Shown in pieces: positions 8,342-18,390 of a DNA stretch of 64,000 bases. The stretch is from assembly GCA_016743235.1 (NCBI GenBank), contig VRZD01000017.1, positions 1-64,000 of the forward strand, read 5' to 3'. Position 1 is the stretch's first letter; each line of letters opens with the position of its first letter. This stretch comes from Pantanalinema sp. GBBB05. GTDB lineage: Bacteria > Cyanobacteriota > Cyanobacteriia > Leptolyngbyales > Leptolyngbyaceae. The notes beneath the pieces were generated by a model. It was not told the DNA's origin. It did not search any database and worked only from the letters and a program-made list of their open reading frames with translations. The translations under genes and the position numbers were made by a program.

Positions 8342-9505
8342 ATGGGTCGAGTAGGGGTCTTATTACTAAACTTAGGCGGGCCAGAGAAACTAGAAGATGT
8401 CCGCCCGTTCCTGTTTAATTTATTTTCTGACCCCGAAATTATTCGGTTACCTTTCCCGTGGTTACAGAAACCTCTGGCTTGGCTAATTTCTAGCAGTCGT
8501 GCAAAAAAATCGCAAGAAAACTATAAGCAGATTGGGGGGGGATCGCCGCTACGCCGGATTACTGAAGAACAGGCACAAGCTCTGAAAGCTCGATTGCAAC
8601 AGCAGGGGCATGATGCAGCAGTGTACATCGGCATGCGCTACTGGCATCCGTTTACCGAAGAAGCGGTAGCGCAGATTAAGCGAGATGGGGTGGAAAAACT
8701 CGTGATTCTGCCGCTCTATCCTCACTTTTCCATCAGTACCAGTGGTTCTAGCTTCCGATTGCTGGAACAGATCTGGAATCAAGATGAAGCGTTGCAGATG
8801 ATCGACTATACCGTGGTCCCGTCCTGGTATGACCGACCGGGGTATTTGCAAGCGATGGCGGAATTAATTGCCAAAGAGTTGGATCAATTTCCTCATCCTG
8901 AGCAGGTGCATGTCTTCTTTAGTGCGCATGGTGTTCCGGTGAGTTATGTGGAAGAAGCTGGAGATCCGTATCAGCGTGAGATTGAGGAATGTGCTCAGCT
9001 GATTATGCGATCGTTGAATCGTCCAAACCCCTATACGCTGGCTTATCAAAGTCGAGTGGGTCCGGTAGAGTGGCTGAAACCCTATACGGATGAAGCGTTG
9101 GAAGAATTGGCAGAACAGGGGGTTAAAGATATCGTTGTTGTGCCGATTAGCTTTGTTTCAGAACATATTGAAACCCTGGAAGAAATTGACATTGAGTATC
9201 GGGAACTGGCGGAGGAAGCGGGCATCGAAAACTTCCACCGAGTGCCAGCCCTGGATACCTACCCGACGTTTATTAATGACCTGGCATTAATGGTTGAGGA
9301 TGCCCTGAAAGCACCTCAAGTTAAGTTAGCTGAGGTAATGCGTCCGCAGAAGCAAGTCAAGATGTATCCTCAGGAACGCTGGGAATGGGGCATGACCATG
9401 TCTGCCGAGGTGTGGAATGGGCGGTTAGCCATGATCGGGATTCTGGCGGTATTGTTAGAGCTGTTGGTGGGTAGAGGTCCTTTGCATGCGATCGGTCTGT
9501 TGTAG
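8342..9505 (+). CDS. hemH: Ferrochelatase with CAB-like C-terminal tail
   Basis: A 387-residue enzyme that inserts Fe2+ into protoporphyrin IX, the last step of heme synthesis. The N-terminal LLLNLGGPE motif, the metal-site His196 in FFSAHGVP and the acidic stretch EHIETLEEIDIEY are typical. After about residue 345 there is a linker and one membrane helix with the chlorophyll-binding motif EVWNGRLAM, the CAB/HLIP-like tail found in cyanobacterial and plastid type II ferrochelatases, which links the enzyme to thylakoid membranes and to chlorophyll supply. Start ATG directly precedes the first strand. The next gene begins 30 bases downstream on the same strand. Confidence 0.97.
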   Translation: MGRVGVLLLNLGGPEKLEDVRPFLFNLFSDPEIIRLPFPWLQKPLAWLISSSRAKKSQENYKQIGGGSPLRRITEEQAQALKARLQQQGHDAAVYIGMRYWHPFTEEAVAQIKRDGVEKLVILPLYPHFSISTSGSSFRLLEQIWNQDEALQMIDYTVVPSWYDRPGYLQAMAELIAKELDQFPHPEQVHVFFSAHGVPVSYVEEAGDPYQREIEECAQLIMRSLNRPNPYTLAYQSRVGPVEWLKPYTDEALEELAEQGVKDIVVVPISFVSEHIETLEEIDIEYRELAEEAGIENFHRVPALDTYPTFINDLALMVEDALKAPQVKLAEVMRPQKQVKMYPQERWEWGMTMSAEVWNGRLAMIGILAVLLELLVGRGPLHAIGLL

Positions 9506-9535
9506 CCTGTTCTTGCCCACCCAGCCTGTGTAATT

Positions 9536-11680
9536 ATGGCAACCCTGGCAGAGTTATTTGCTGCTGCCGTTCAGCATCATCAGACCGGTCATCTGTCGCA
9601 AGCCGCTCAGGTGTATCGGCAGATTTTGCAACAGCAGCCTGATCACGCTAGAGCACTCAATATGCTGGGCGTCATTGCCTGCCAAACGGGGAATTTGTCG
9701 GAGGGAATTAGCTACTACCAGCAGGCGATCGCCATTGCACCAGCGCTGATCGATGCCTACCACAATTTAGCGTTGGCGCTACAGATGACGGGTAAGGTCG
9801 ATGCGGCGCTCCAGCAGTATCGGATGGCGATCGCGCAGCAACCGAATCATGTCGAAACGCATCACCAACTGGGTCGGTTGTTAATTCAGCAGGGCCAGAT
9901 CAAGGAGGGCATGGCTCACTACCAGCAAGCCCTAGCCGTGAAGCCAAACTATGCTCCAGTCATGGCTAGTTTAGGCACCGTATTGCTTCAACTCGGTCAC
10001 TTGCCAGATGCGATCGCCTACTTGCAACAAGCTCTCCAAACCCAACCAGACTTAGTTCCAGCCTGGCAATGTTTAGGGCAGGCATTGCAGCTTTCTGGTC
10101 GTTTAGATGAGGCTGCAACAGCGCTCCAACGCTCTTTAACCCTGCAACCTAATCCAGCAATCCATTACCTACTCGGCAAGGTCTTAGAAGAACAGGGCAA
10201 TATAGAAGCGGCGATCGCTCAGTTTCAATCGGCACTCCAGTTGCAGCCAAACTATCCCGAAGCCGACTGGCAACACCATCTGATTTTGCCAGTGAGTTAC
10301 GACACACCTGACCAGCGCGCCTATCACCGTCAACGCTTCTGTCGCAGCTTAAATCAGTTGATTCACCAGGCTGATCTCACTACTTCAGCTGGTCAACAAG
10401 CCGCCTTACAAGGATTAGGTAGCCGCACCAACTTCTACCTCGCCTACCAGGGTTGGAACGATCGCGGCTTACAACAAAAATATGGACACTTTGTCCACCA
10501 AATCATGACCGCCAACTACCCCCAGTGGTCAGAACTCCCCACCTCCTCTTCCCTATCTCCTGCATCTCCCTCACCCACCCCATCCCCTAAACTCCGGATT
10601 GGCTACCTCTCGGCTCACCTGATGGCACATAGCGCGGCGGCCTGGGCAAGAGGTTGGATTCGCGAACACGATCGTCACCAGTTGGAAATCTACTGCTATC
10701 ACATTGGACAACATACAGATTTCATTACTAAAGAGTTTCATGACCTGAGCGACCACTTTCGGCATGTGCCGGGTGATTTAGCCCAGATTGCTCAACAAGT
10801 TCGAGTCGATCAACTGGATATTTTGATCTTTACGGACATTGGCATGGATGCTCGTACCACCCAGTTAGCGGGATTACGACTAGCACCCATCCAATGTACC
10901 GCCTGGGGGCATCCGGTCACGTCGGGACTACCGACGATCGACTACTATCTGTCGAGCGATCTCATGGAACCGGAAAATGCCCAACAGCATTATTCTGAAC
11001 AGTTGGTACGACTGCCGAATATTGGAATTTGCTACTCGAAACCACCCCTGCCAGACGTGCGTTATTCTCGGACTCAGTTTGGTTTACGCGAAGATGCGAT
11101 CGTCTTTCTGTCGTTTCAGGCTCCCTATAAATACCTGCCGCAATACGACGAAGTCTTTGCGCAGATTGCCTACCGTTTGATGCAGTTCAATCTGATGGCA
11201 CAATTTGTGTTTTTACGTCCCGCCTCGAATTATGGGGTGGAACGTTGGCAGCGGCGGTTGCAATCTGCCTTTGCCACAGTTGGCTTAGAGAGCCAGAATC
11301 ATTGTGTGCTGCTGCCTAAGCTCGATCGCCCCGTGTATTGGAGCTTGAATTTAGTTAGTGATGTGTTTTTGGACACGATCTACTGGTCGGGTGGTAATAG
11401 TACGCTGGAAGCCGTTGCCTATGGGTTGCCAGTTGTGACCCTACCGGGTGAATTTATGCGGGGTCGGCATTCCGCTGCCATTCTCCAGCGCTTAGGAGTA
11501 ACAGAGACGATCGCTACCGACCTGACTGATTACATCAATCTGGCTGTGCGCTTGGGAACATCACTAACTTGGCGGCAGGAGATTACCACCAAGATTCAAG
11601 CTGGACACGATCGCTTATATGACGATCGTGAGTGTGTTCGTGCTTTAGAAGCTTTTTTCCAGCAGGTTGCCCAGCGGTAA
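9536..11680 (+). CDS. TPR protein with O-GlcNAc transferase (SPINDLY-type) C-terminal domain
   Basis: A 714-residue protein. Residues 1-250 are about seven TPR repeats (for example AYHNLALALQMTGKVDAAL). Residues about 350-710 match the O-GlcNAc transferase/SPY C-domain: RIGYLSAHLMAHSAA opens the first Rossmann lobe, with APIQCTAWGHPVTSG, and DTIYWSGGNSTLEAVAYGLPVVTLPG in the second lobe forming the UDP-sugar site. This is a GT41-like glycosyltransferase, probably modifying proteins; donor and acceptor are not known. A low-complexity Ser/Pro linker lies near residues 325-350. It follows hemH by 30 bases, so co-transcription is possible, although no functional link is evident. Confidence 0.88.
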   Translation: MATLAELFAAAVQHHQTGHLSQAAQVYRQILQQQPDHARALNMLGVIACQTGNLSEGISYYQQAIAIAPALIDAYHNLALALQMTGKVDAALQQYRMAIAQQPNHVETHHQLGRLLIQQGQIKEGMAHYQQALAVKPNYAPVMASLGTVLLQLGHLPDAIAYLQQALQTQPDLVPAWQCLGQALQLSGRLDEAATALQRSLTLQPNPAIHYLLGKVLEEQGNIEAAIAQFQSALQLQPNYPEADWQHHLILPVSYDTPDQRAYHRQRFCRSLNQLIHQADLTTSAGQQAALQGLGSRTNFYLAYQGWNDRGLQQKYGHFVHQIMTANYPQWSELPTSSSLSPASPSPTPSPKLRIGYLSAHLMAHSAAAWARGWIREHDRHQLEIYCYHIGQHTDFITKEFHDLSDHFRHVPGDLAQIAQQVRVDQLDILIFTDIGMDARTTQLAGLRLAPIQCTAWGHPVTSGLPTIDYYLSSDLMEPENAQQHYSEQLVRLPNIGICYSKPPLPDVRYSRTQFGLREDAIVFLSFQAPYKYLPQYDEVFAQIAYRLMQFNLMAQFVFLRPASNYGVERWQRRLQSAFATVGLESQNHCVLLPKLDRPVYWSLNLVSDVFLDTIYWSGGNSTLEAVAYGLPVVTLPGEFMRGRHSAAILQRLGVTETIATDLTDYINLAVRLGTSLTWRQEITTKIQAGHDRLYDDRECVRALEAFFQQVAQR

Positions 11681-11686
11681 ATCAGC

Positions 11687-14600
11687 TCAAGCACTGACTG
11701 GCACGGCTGGATATTGGGCTAATACCTGCTTGAGATACTGTCCCGTATAGGAGGCTGAGTTTTCAGCGACTTCCTCAGGTGTTCCAATCGCCACAATTTC
11801 CCCACCGCGATCGCCCCCTTCTGGTCCCAGATCGATGACCCAATCGGAACACCGCACGACATCCAAATTGTGTTCGATCACCAGAATGGAGTTACCTTTA
11901 TCAACCAACCGTTGCATCACATCCAATAACTTATGGACATCGTAGAACGAGAGTCCGGTAGTCGGTTCGTCGATCAAATACAGCGTTTTGCCAGTAGCGC
12001 GCCGGGATAACTCGGTGGCTAGTTTCACCCGTTGGGCTTCCCCACCCGAAAGCGTCGGGGCAGTTTGCCCTAAGCGCATATAACCCAAACCAACATCTAC
12101 CAGGGTTTTGAGTTTTGTTGCCGCTTGATGAATATTCTGGAAAAAGTCCAGGGCTTCTTCCACTGTCATCCCTAAAACATCCGCGATCGACTTGCTTTTA
12201 AACTTGACCTGTAATGTTTCCCGGTTGTACCGTGCCCCTTTACAAACCTCACACTGGACATAAACATCCGGCAGGAAGTTCATTTCAATTACATTCACAC
12301 CCTGTCCGGCGCAGGCTTCGCAACGTCCACCTTTGACATTGAACGAAAATTGACCTGGTTTATAGCCACGGGCTTTCGCTTCGATCGTTTCCGCAAACAC
12401 TTCGCGAATGATATCAAAGACACCAGTATAGGTCGCGGGATTCGAGCGCGGTGTACGTCCGATCGGAGATTGATCGATCACGATTACCTTATCCAAAGCG
12501 CTCAAGCCATCTAACTTACCTAACTCTGTTGGAAAGGGAATCTTCGCGCCAAAGTGATGCTGTAGAGCAGGATATAAAAGTTCATTGATCAACGTCGATT
12601 TGCCGGAGCCGGATACCCCGGTGACACAGACTAGCTTGCCCAAGGGAATTTCTGCACTGACATTTTTCAGATTATTCCGCTGTGCTTGCCGGATATACAG
12701 CGATCGTCCATTCCCGGCTCGCCGTTCAGCAGGCGTCGCGATCGTTTGCCGTCCTGACAGATAGGCTCCCGTGAGAGATTCTGGCGTATTCAGGAGAGTT
12801 TCTAAATCACCCTGAGCCACAATCTGACCACCATGTACGCCTGCTCCCGGACCAATATCGACTAAATGATCGGCTGCACGAATGGTTTCCTCGTCGTGTT
12901 CTACCACGATTAATGTATTGCCGAGATCGCGTAACTTCGTCAGCGTCCGCAGTAAGCGGGAGTTATCGCGTTGATGCAGTCCAATGCTGGGTTCGTCCAA
13001 CACATAAAGTACGCCGGTTAACCCAGCGCCAATCTGAGTGGCGAGACGAATCCGCTGGGCCTCACCCCCCGATAGGGTCATGGCGGTGCGATTGAGTGTC
13101 AGGTAATCCAAGCCGACATCTAGGAGAAACTGTAACCGTGCCCGAATTTCGCGCAGGACTAAATCACCGATCTGGGCTTGGCGGGGATTAAGTTGTAAAC
13201 CATTGACTCGATCGAGACAGACCCGAATCGATACATTGGTTAAGTCAATGATGCGATATTGTCCTAACCGAACTGATAAAGCTTCTGGCTTCAAGCGATC
13301 GCCCCTACAGCTATCACAGGCTTGATCCACCAAATACTGTTCCAACTTCTGGCGATAAGTATCCGAAGATGCTTCCTGATATTGGCGTTCTAACAGCGGC
13401 AAAATGCCTTCGTAGCGGCGATTATAGCCTTTGCTTTCGCGATAGCGAGAATCGACCTCAATCCAAATCGCTTCCTTAGAGCCATGTAGCAAAATCTGCT
13501 GTTGTTCTTTGGTCAGTTGGTTCCAAGGCGTTTGGATATCAAAGCCGAATGCGGCTGCCACACTACAAAGTAGTGACAGATAGTAAGTATTGTCCTTCTC
13601 TGACCAGGGCGCGATCGCGGCATAGACGGGCAGAGTCGGATTGGGAATCACCAACTCCGGCGAAAACTTACGATGGCTCCCGAGACCATGACAGGCAGGG
13701 CACGCTCCATAGGGTGAGTTGAACGAAAATAACCGGGGTGATAGTTCTTCCATGACTGCCCCATGTTCTGGGCAGGCAAAATTTTCCGAAAAAACCAGTG
13801 GTGCAGTTGGTTCAGTCGCTTCTGGGGAATTAGCGGCATAACTCCCAGCTTTTTCTGCGGCTTTCAAGGTCTGGGCAGTGGGCAGTTCAATCACCTTGCC
13901 TGCCGATTCCTCTGGCACTAAATCAATAATGGCAATGCCTTCAGAGTGCTTCAAACAGGTGGCGAGAGAGTCGGTTAACCGTTCTTCTAATCCCTCTTTT
14001 TTGACCAAGCGATCGACCACAATTTCGATCGTGTGCAACTGGTTTTTATCTAACTCGATCGCATCGCTCAGTTCGCGGACTTCCCCATCGACCCGCACCC
14101 GGACAAATCCTTCGGCAGCCAGACTGGAGAGAAGTTTCTTGTGAGTCCCTTTTTTGCCTCGTACCACCGGAGCCAGAATTTGGAACCGTGTCCGATCAGG
14201 TAGCTCCATAATTCGATCGACCATTTGATCAATGGTTTGTGGCGAAATTGAGCGATCGCAATGGGGACAATGAGGCTCTCCTGCCCGCCCATACAGCAAC
14301 CGCAGATAGTCGTAGATCTCCGTAACCGTGCCAACGGTGGAGCGGGGGTTATGAGAAGTAGATTTCTGATCGATCGAAATGGCAGGACTTAAGCCTTCGA
14401 TCGCGTCGACATCCGGTTTATCAACCTGACCCAAAAATTGCCGGGCATAGGCACTGAGGGATTCCACATAACGGCGCTGTCCTTCTGCAAAGATGGTGTC
14501 AAAGGCTAGAGAGGATTTGCCTGACCCAGATACGCCGGTAAATACGATTAAGCGATCGCGGGGAATTTCGAGATTGATATTTTTGAGATTATGTTGCCGT

Positions 14601-14788
14601 GCGCCTCGGATCCGAATTGTGCCTTGACTAAGCGGCAGTGGCGTGGCGTGACCATTCTTAGCAGGATCAGGCGAATGACCATTAGCAGGGTTAGCCTGAT
14701 CGCAATGACCATTCTCTGGGTGACTAGTTTGAGCGGTAGTTGAAGTCTTGCGAGCAGAACGATTCGACGAAGTACGACGCTGAGGCAT
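11687..14788 (-). CDS. uvrA: Excinuclease ABC subunit A
   Basis: A 1033-residue DNA damage recognition ATPase of nucleotide excision repair, acting with UvrB/UvrC. It holds two ABC modules: Walker A GVSGSGKSSL (about residues 85-94) and GVSGSGKSTL, and two LSGGEAQR signatures. Zinc finger cysteines are seen in CPEHG...CPACHG and in CEACAGQG...CEVCKG. An N-terminal extension of about 54 residues, rich in Ser, Asn and His-Pro repeats, precedes the usual start region (TIRIRGARQHNLKNI); an internal start is possible but no other ATG lies near. It ends six bases from the convergent glycosyltransferase stop. Confidence 0.97.
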   Translation of the reverse strand: MPQRRTSSNRSARKTSTTAQTSHPENGHCDQANPANGHSPDPAKNGHATPLPLSQGTIRIRGARQHNLKNINLEIPRDRLIVFTGVSGSGKSSLAFDTIFAEGQRRYVESLSAYARQFLGQVDKPDVDAIEGLSPAISIDQKSTSHNPRSTVGTVTEIYDYLRLLYGRAGEPHCPHCDRSISPQTIDQMVDRIMELPDRTRFQILAPVVRGKKGTHKKLLSSLAAEGFVRVRVDGEVRELSDAIELDKNQLHTIEIVVDRLVKKEGLEERLTDSLATCLKHSEGIAIIDLVPEESAGKVIELPTAQTLKAAEKAGSYAANSPEATEPTAPLVFSENFACPEHGAVMEELSPRLFSFNSPYGACPACHGLGSHRKFSPELVIPNPTLPVYAAIAPWSEKDNTYYLSLLCSVAAAFGFDIQTPWNQLTKEQQQILLHGSKEAIWIEVDSRYRESKGYNRRYEGILPLLERQYQEASSDTYRQKLEQYLVDQACDSCRGDRLKPEALSVRLGQYRIIDLTNVSIRVCLDRVNGLQLNPRQAQIGDLVLREIRARLQFLLDVGLDYLTLNRTAMTLSGGEAQRIRLATQIGAGLTGVLYVLDEPSIGLHQRDNSRLLRTLTKLRDLGNTLIVVEHDEETIRAADHLVDIGPGAGVHGGQIVAQGDLETLLNTPESLTGAYLSGRQTIATPAERRAGNGRSLYIRQAQRNNLKNVSAEIPLGKLVCVTGVSGSGKSTLINELLYPALQHHFGAKIPFPTELGKLDGLSALDKVIVIDQSPIGRTPRSNPATYTGVFDIIREVFAETIEAKARGYKPGQFSFNVKGGRCEACAGQGVNVIEMNFLPDVYVQCEVCKGARYNRETLQVKFKSKSIADVLGMTVEEALDFFQNIHQAATKLKTLVDVGLGYMRLGQTAPTLSGGEAQRVKLATELSRRATGKTLYLIDEPTTGLSFYDVHKLLDVMQRLVDKGNSILVIEHNLDVVRCSDWVIDLGPEGGDRGGEIVAIGTPEEVAENSASYTGQYLKQVLAQYPAVPVSA

Positions 14789-14970
14789 AGGGCAGAGAGA
14801 AATGATCCTTCATGATTCTATCGTTCCAATCCCCTGTCCGAATCTCCATCTGGACTAAGTTAGTCCATTTCTCCAGATCTTTTGTACGAAAGTACTGATG
14901 TACGCCTGGTCAAAATTTCCAGGATAATGTTTGAGGTGTTTTCCTGAGCTGATCTGCATCCCCCAAATGA

Positions 14971-16158
14971 TTAATTTGTTTCTTCGGATCCACCTGTATA
15001 GTTTGGTGGCATGACGGCGCGGAGATGGCTCCGGACTAAATTGAGCATGGCAGTAGGTTCCGGTGGCTTAGTCAGAAAGTCTGTAGCTCCGGCTAATTTA
15101 GCGCGAGTGCGATCAACAATACTATTTTGGCTAGTCAGAATAATAATCGGTGTGTTCTTAAAGGCAGGAGTTTTGCGTAAAAATGTGCAGAGGTTGTAGC
15201 CATCCGTATCCGGCATGATCAGATCCATAAAAATTAGATCGGGTCTATGTTTGTTCAACATACCAATGCCAGACATCGGTTCATGAATCGTCAATAGACG
15301 ATACCCAGCGGGCAGCAAAATCGTGGACAGCACATGTCCCACCGTCGGACTATCATCAATACAGGCAATGAGCGGTCGAGAACTTTTGTTTGCTGCCGCC
15401 TTGCCGAGCCGATGTTCTAAAGGATTAGGGAGATCGGGAACTTCCTCCAATGCGATCGCGCCCCGTTGGACCCAAGGCAGTAGAAACCGGGTTACGGTGG
15501 TAACCGGTTTTTTGGCATAGCCTGCAATATCCCACAGGGTATGTCGCCCAGCTAAAAACGGTGTGAGGTTGTTGGGTAATGGGGTTGTACCTGTTGGCTC
15601 GATCGCACTGCTCTGCCGCAAAATTGGTGATTTGTAAGGATTGAGTGCGCCTAACTCTAACGCCTTCCAATGTTTCCAAACTTGCAGAGATTGTTGCAGA
15701 ACCCAATCAACCTGGGGAAAGGATAACAGTAAGCTGAGAGCCGTATTATCCCGCAGCGAAAAGCGTTGGGTCGTAGACCAATCACTGGTTAATGCCGGAT
15801 TGCTAACCCAGGAAAACAACACTTCTTCCAAGCTACTTTTAATGACTTCTTGGGCTTGAGCTGCGCTAATTTGTCCTTGAGTGACGGCATGACTCAGAAG
15901 TTGATATTCCCATAAGTCACTATTAGCCAGATCAGGTAAATCTGCGGCTTTAAAGTTGGGACAATGTCGCTTGATGGCTCGATGCCACCGTCTAACTCGG
16001 TGTAAGCTGCCTGTGGCATAAACTAAGCGACCATGAAAAAAGCAGAGTTTCCACTGGTATTCATCATTTGCCAGCGTCAGTTCACCGGTAACTCGCTGCT
16101 GGCTAAGAATGGCTAACGTTTGGGCGGTACTGGCGTATCCAATTGAAGTTGATGTCAT
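14971..16158 (-). CDS. PatA-like response regulator (DUF4388 N-domain plus receiver)
   Basis: A 395-residue protein starting at MTSTSIGY. Residues about 1-110 resemble the PatA N-terminal/DUF4388 domain (LAILSQQRVTGELTLANDEYQWKL... LVYATGS). The middle is helical. The C-terminal receiver (about 265-385) is complete: acidic pair in CIDDSPTV, phosphoacceptor Asp in LIFMDLIMP, Thr/Ser in IILTSQ and Lys in LTKPPEP. There is no DNA-binding output domain. PatA-like regulators in cyanobacteria serve phototaxis/motility and, in Anabaena, heterocyst pattern. An earlier in-frame start at 16371 would add 71 poorly conserved-looking residues and is not favoured. No cognate kinase is adjacent. Confidence 0.88.
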   Translation of the reverse strand: MTSTSIGYASTAQTLAILSQQRVTGELTLANDEYQWKLCFFHGRLVYATGSLHRVRRWHRAIKRHCPNFKAADLPDLANSDLWEYQLLSHAVTQGQISAAQAQEVIKSSLEEVLFSWVSNPALTSDWSTTQRFSLRDNTALSLLLSFPQVDWVLQQSLQVWKHWKALELGALNPYKSPILRQSSAIEPTGTTPLPNNLTPFLAGRHTLWDIAGYAKKPVTTVTRFLLPWVQRGAIALEEVPDLPNPLEHRLGKAAANKSSRPLIACIDDSPTVGHVLSTILLPAGYRLLTIHEPMSGIGMLNKHRPDLIFMDLIMPDTDGYNLCTFLRKTPAFKNTPIIILTSQNSIVDRTRAKLAGATDFLTKPPEPTAMLNLVRSHLRAVMPPNYTGGSEETN

Positions 16159-16624
16159 TGCTAAGGAAAACCTGATGACTGAAAAAGCACCTGTATGACT
16201 ACTGAACTTGGGCGGCTCAGCCCGGTGCGCTGTACGATAACATGCCCTGACAAACCAATGAATCTCCTGTGAGATCGTTGATTGAGCCCGTGAGTCTGAC
16301 TGAGTTAAGCCATTTCTGACATCCAGGTTGAGTGAGTGAGCCTGACGAGTGAGCAGATAGATGGGTGACACAACCGATCAGAACTATCAGAAATTTAGCC
16401 AGTTTGACGCTTCTAGCCCAAAGTCTAGTCATTCTTACACAGAATGAAAAATGGGGTTTTCCCTGAATTGTCTGGCGGATAATCGAAATCTCCCGTAAAT
16501 TACGGATTAATTACTTACGTCATTGCCTAATTAACCGCTTTTTTCCCAACTTCCGTGTCGTCTTATCAGGGGCGGGGCAAACTAGGAAGTAGGAGTTTAC
16601 GCTATCCCATTGGGTGTCGCCAGT
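16159..16624. other. Intergenic region between divergent PatA-like and MoxR genes
   Basis: About 460 bases holding the promoters of two divergent genes. No RNA gene or recognisable small protein was seen. An 11 base palindrome, CGTAAATTACG, lies at 16494-16504. A purine-rich AGGAG at 16591-16595 is a possible ribosome binding site for the MoxR gene, although its distance from the ATG at 16625 is long and a TTG at 16610 could be the start instead. Confidence 0.4.
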
Positions 16625-17533
16625 ATGAGAGATCGGATTGACCGCTTAACTGCCAACCTCGGCCAGGCGATCGTGGGTAAACACGATGCCATCCGGTTAG
16701 TGCTGGTTGCCCTGCTATCGGGCGGACATACCTTACTAGAAGATGTGCCAGGAGTTGGCAAAACGCTGTTGGCAAAATCCCTGGCTCGATCGATCGATGG
16801 CAAGTTTCAACGGATTCAATGTACCCCTGACCTGTTACCGACGGATGTGACTGGAACCAATATTTGGAATCCACGGACTGGGGAATTTGAGTTTATGCCA
16901 GGTCCCGTTTTTAGCAATGTCCTGTTGGCTGATGAAATCAACCGAGCGACTCCTCGGACTCAGTCTGCTTTATTGGAAGTGATGGAAGAACAGCAGGTCA
17001 CGGTGGATGGGGTGTCGAGAGCAGTGCCTCACCCATTTTTTGTCATTGCCACCCAAAATCCTGTGGAATACCAGGGAACATTTCCCTTACCTGAAGCGCA
17101 AATGGATCGGTTTACACTATCGTTGTCTCTTGGTTATCCTACGGAGACCGAGGAATTACAAATGCTGCAATTACTGCAAGGTGGAACCAGTAGCCATGAA
17201 TTGCAGCCCTGTATCTCTTTGGAGGAAGTGCAGGAATTACAACAGTTATGTGCTCAAGTAAAGCTCGATGTTTCTTTGCAGCAATATATTCTTAATTTAG
17301 TGCGGGCAACCCGTCAGGATGAAGAAATCACGTTAGGGGTAAGTCCTAGAGGCGCAGTCGCCTTACAACGGGCAACTCAAGCCCTGGCATTTTTGAATGG
17401 ACAGGATTACGCCATTCCCGACGATATTAAGTATCTGGCTCCTCATGTTCTCGCTCACCGCATGATTCCCTCTGGTGGCCGTCGAGCCAGTGCGATCGTG
17501 GAGCGCCTTCTCAGTACAGTTCCGATTCCTTAA
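16625..17533 (+). CDS. MoxR-family AAA ATPase
   Basis: A 302-residue AAA+ ATPase. The Walker A motif EDVPGVGKTLL is near residue 43, Walker B is LLADEINRA, sensor 1 is VIATQNPVEYQGTFPLPEAQMDRF, and the C-terminal lid contains the arginine-rich SPRGAVAL helix. MoxR proteins are chaperone-like ATPases that often act on von Willebrand A domain proteins or periplasmic enzymes; the frequent DUF58/vWA partner is not found here, and the next gene is convergent. Start at ATG 16625 matches the usual N-terminus (MRDRIDRL); TTG 16610 adds five residues and has a nearer AGGAG. Confidence 0.92.
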   Translation: MRDRIDRLTANLGQAIVGKHDAIRLVLVALLSGGHTLLEDVPGVGKTLLAKSLARSIDGKFQRIQCTPDLLPTDVTGTNIWNPRTGEFEFMPGPVFSNVLLADEINRATPRTQSALLEVMEEQQVTVDGVSRAVPHPFFVIATQNPVEYQGTFPLPEAQMDRFTLSLSLGYPTETEELQMLQLLQGGTSSHELQPCISLEEVQELQQLCAQVKLDVSLQQYILNLVRATRQDEEITLGVSPRGAVALQRATQALAFLNGQDYAIPDDIKYLAPHVLAHRMIPSGGRRASAIVERLLSTVPIP

Positions 17534-17559
17534 CTCTGCAATACGCTCTTAGTGGGTAT

Positions 17560-18390
17560 TTACAGGAGGGAAGAGAGTGAACGCCGTCTGCGCAAATCAA
17601 CAGCACTTGCTAGCTCTGTCGTCTGCCAATCTAAGGGCTTGCGAATATCGGGGGGTAAAATATTGACCGATGTTTTCACTGTTGGACGGGGCATCGCTTG
17701 GGGCTGGACTGCCTTTGGCTGCGTAGACGAGCGCTTCAGCAGAGGGGGGAGAACGTTGCGTTCAACTGGACGAGGGGCTACTGGCGACGATGTAGTCGCC
17801 ACCGACGGCCTTGCTAGCGGTAAGTTCTCTGTCGGTGGGGCAGGACGATAGCTCAGCAGTTGACCAGGATGGGGCTGAGCCGATCGAGGTAGGGGTTGCT
17901 GCCTTGAGGGTGGGCGAGATGGCGGATAACCAGGGGCGGGTGGTAAGACTAACTGAGCCATTGGTTGAGGTTGGAGCCGCTGAAATGAGCGAGACTTGCG
18001 TCTAGCCAGGCGCCGAGGTGGTGCAGCAGGGCGATTTAATTGCCGCGACACGAGAATTGAACCCGCCGTGCAGGTTAGAGCGATCGCTCCAAACATCCAT
18101 AATGGAACCCGAGCTTGTTGAGGCATGGGCTGTGTGGCGATCGCTGAATCAGAGCCGATCACTGTGGTCGAAACACTCCGACGTTCTGAAGCTCCAGGGC
18201 TGAGCAAGCCACCGACGGCTACCAGGGCAATCAGAAACAGTGACACCCACATGCTGCCCACGATAATCAATGGTCGGGTCATTAAGAGATGACCTAACCC
18301 GTGCATGGGAGACGAAGTTGGCTTACTGAGCGAGAGTAAGTCAGAATGAGATGGGAGAGGAGGCTCGGGTGGGTGTTGAGTCTGAGGCAT
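17560..18390 (-). CDS. Proline-rich membrane protein of unknown function
   Basis: A 276-residue protein with two predicted membrane helices, about residues 36-66 (PLIIVGSMWVSLFLIALVA) and 95-115 (VPLWMFGAIALTCTAGSIL). The C-terminal 150 residues are very rich in Pro, Arg, Gln and Ser, probably disordered and basic. The last residues (SAVDLRRRRSLSSLL) are arginine rich. No named family is recognised. It ends 26 bases from the MoxR gene, which is convergent, and starts divergently from a Ser/Thr kinase, across a palindrome-containing gap. The basic disordered tail could bind an acidic partner or polymer, which is only inference. Confidence 0.6.
   Translation of the reverse strand: MPQTQHPPEPPLPSHSDLLSLSKPTSSPMHGLGHLLMTRPLIIVGSMWVSLFLIALVAVGGLLSPGASERRSVSTTVIGSDSAIATQPMPQQARVPLWMFGAIALTCTAGSILVSRQLNRPAAPPRRLARRKSRSFQRLQPQPMAQLVLPPAPGYPPSRPPSRQQPLPRSAQPHPGQLLSYRPAPPTENLPLARPSVATTSSPVAPRPVERNVLPPLLKRSSTQPKAVQPQAMPRPTVKTSVNILPPDIRKPLDWQTTELASAVDLRRRRSLSSLL

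Noticed and set aside
18018..18203. Small plus-strand frames opposite the proline-rich protein
   Set aside because: Their residue make-up is the mirror of the Pro/Arg-rich gene and no start signal is seen.
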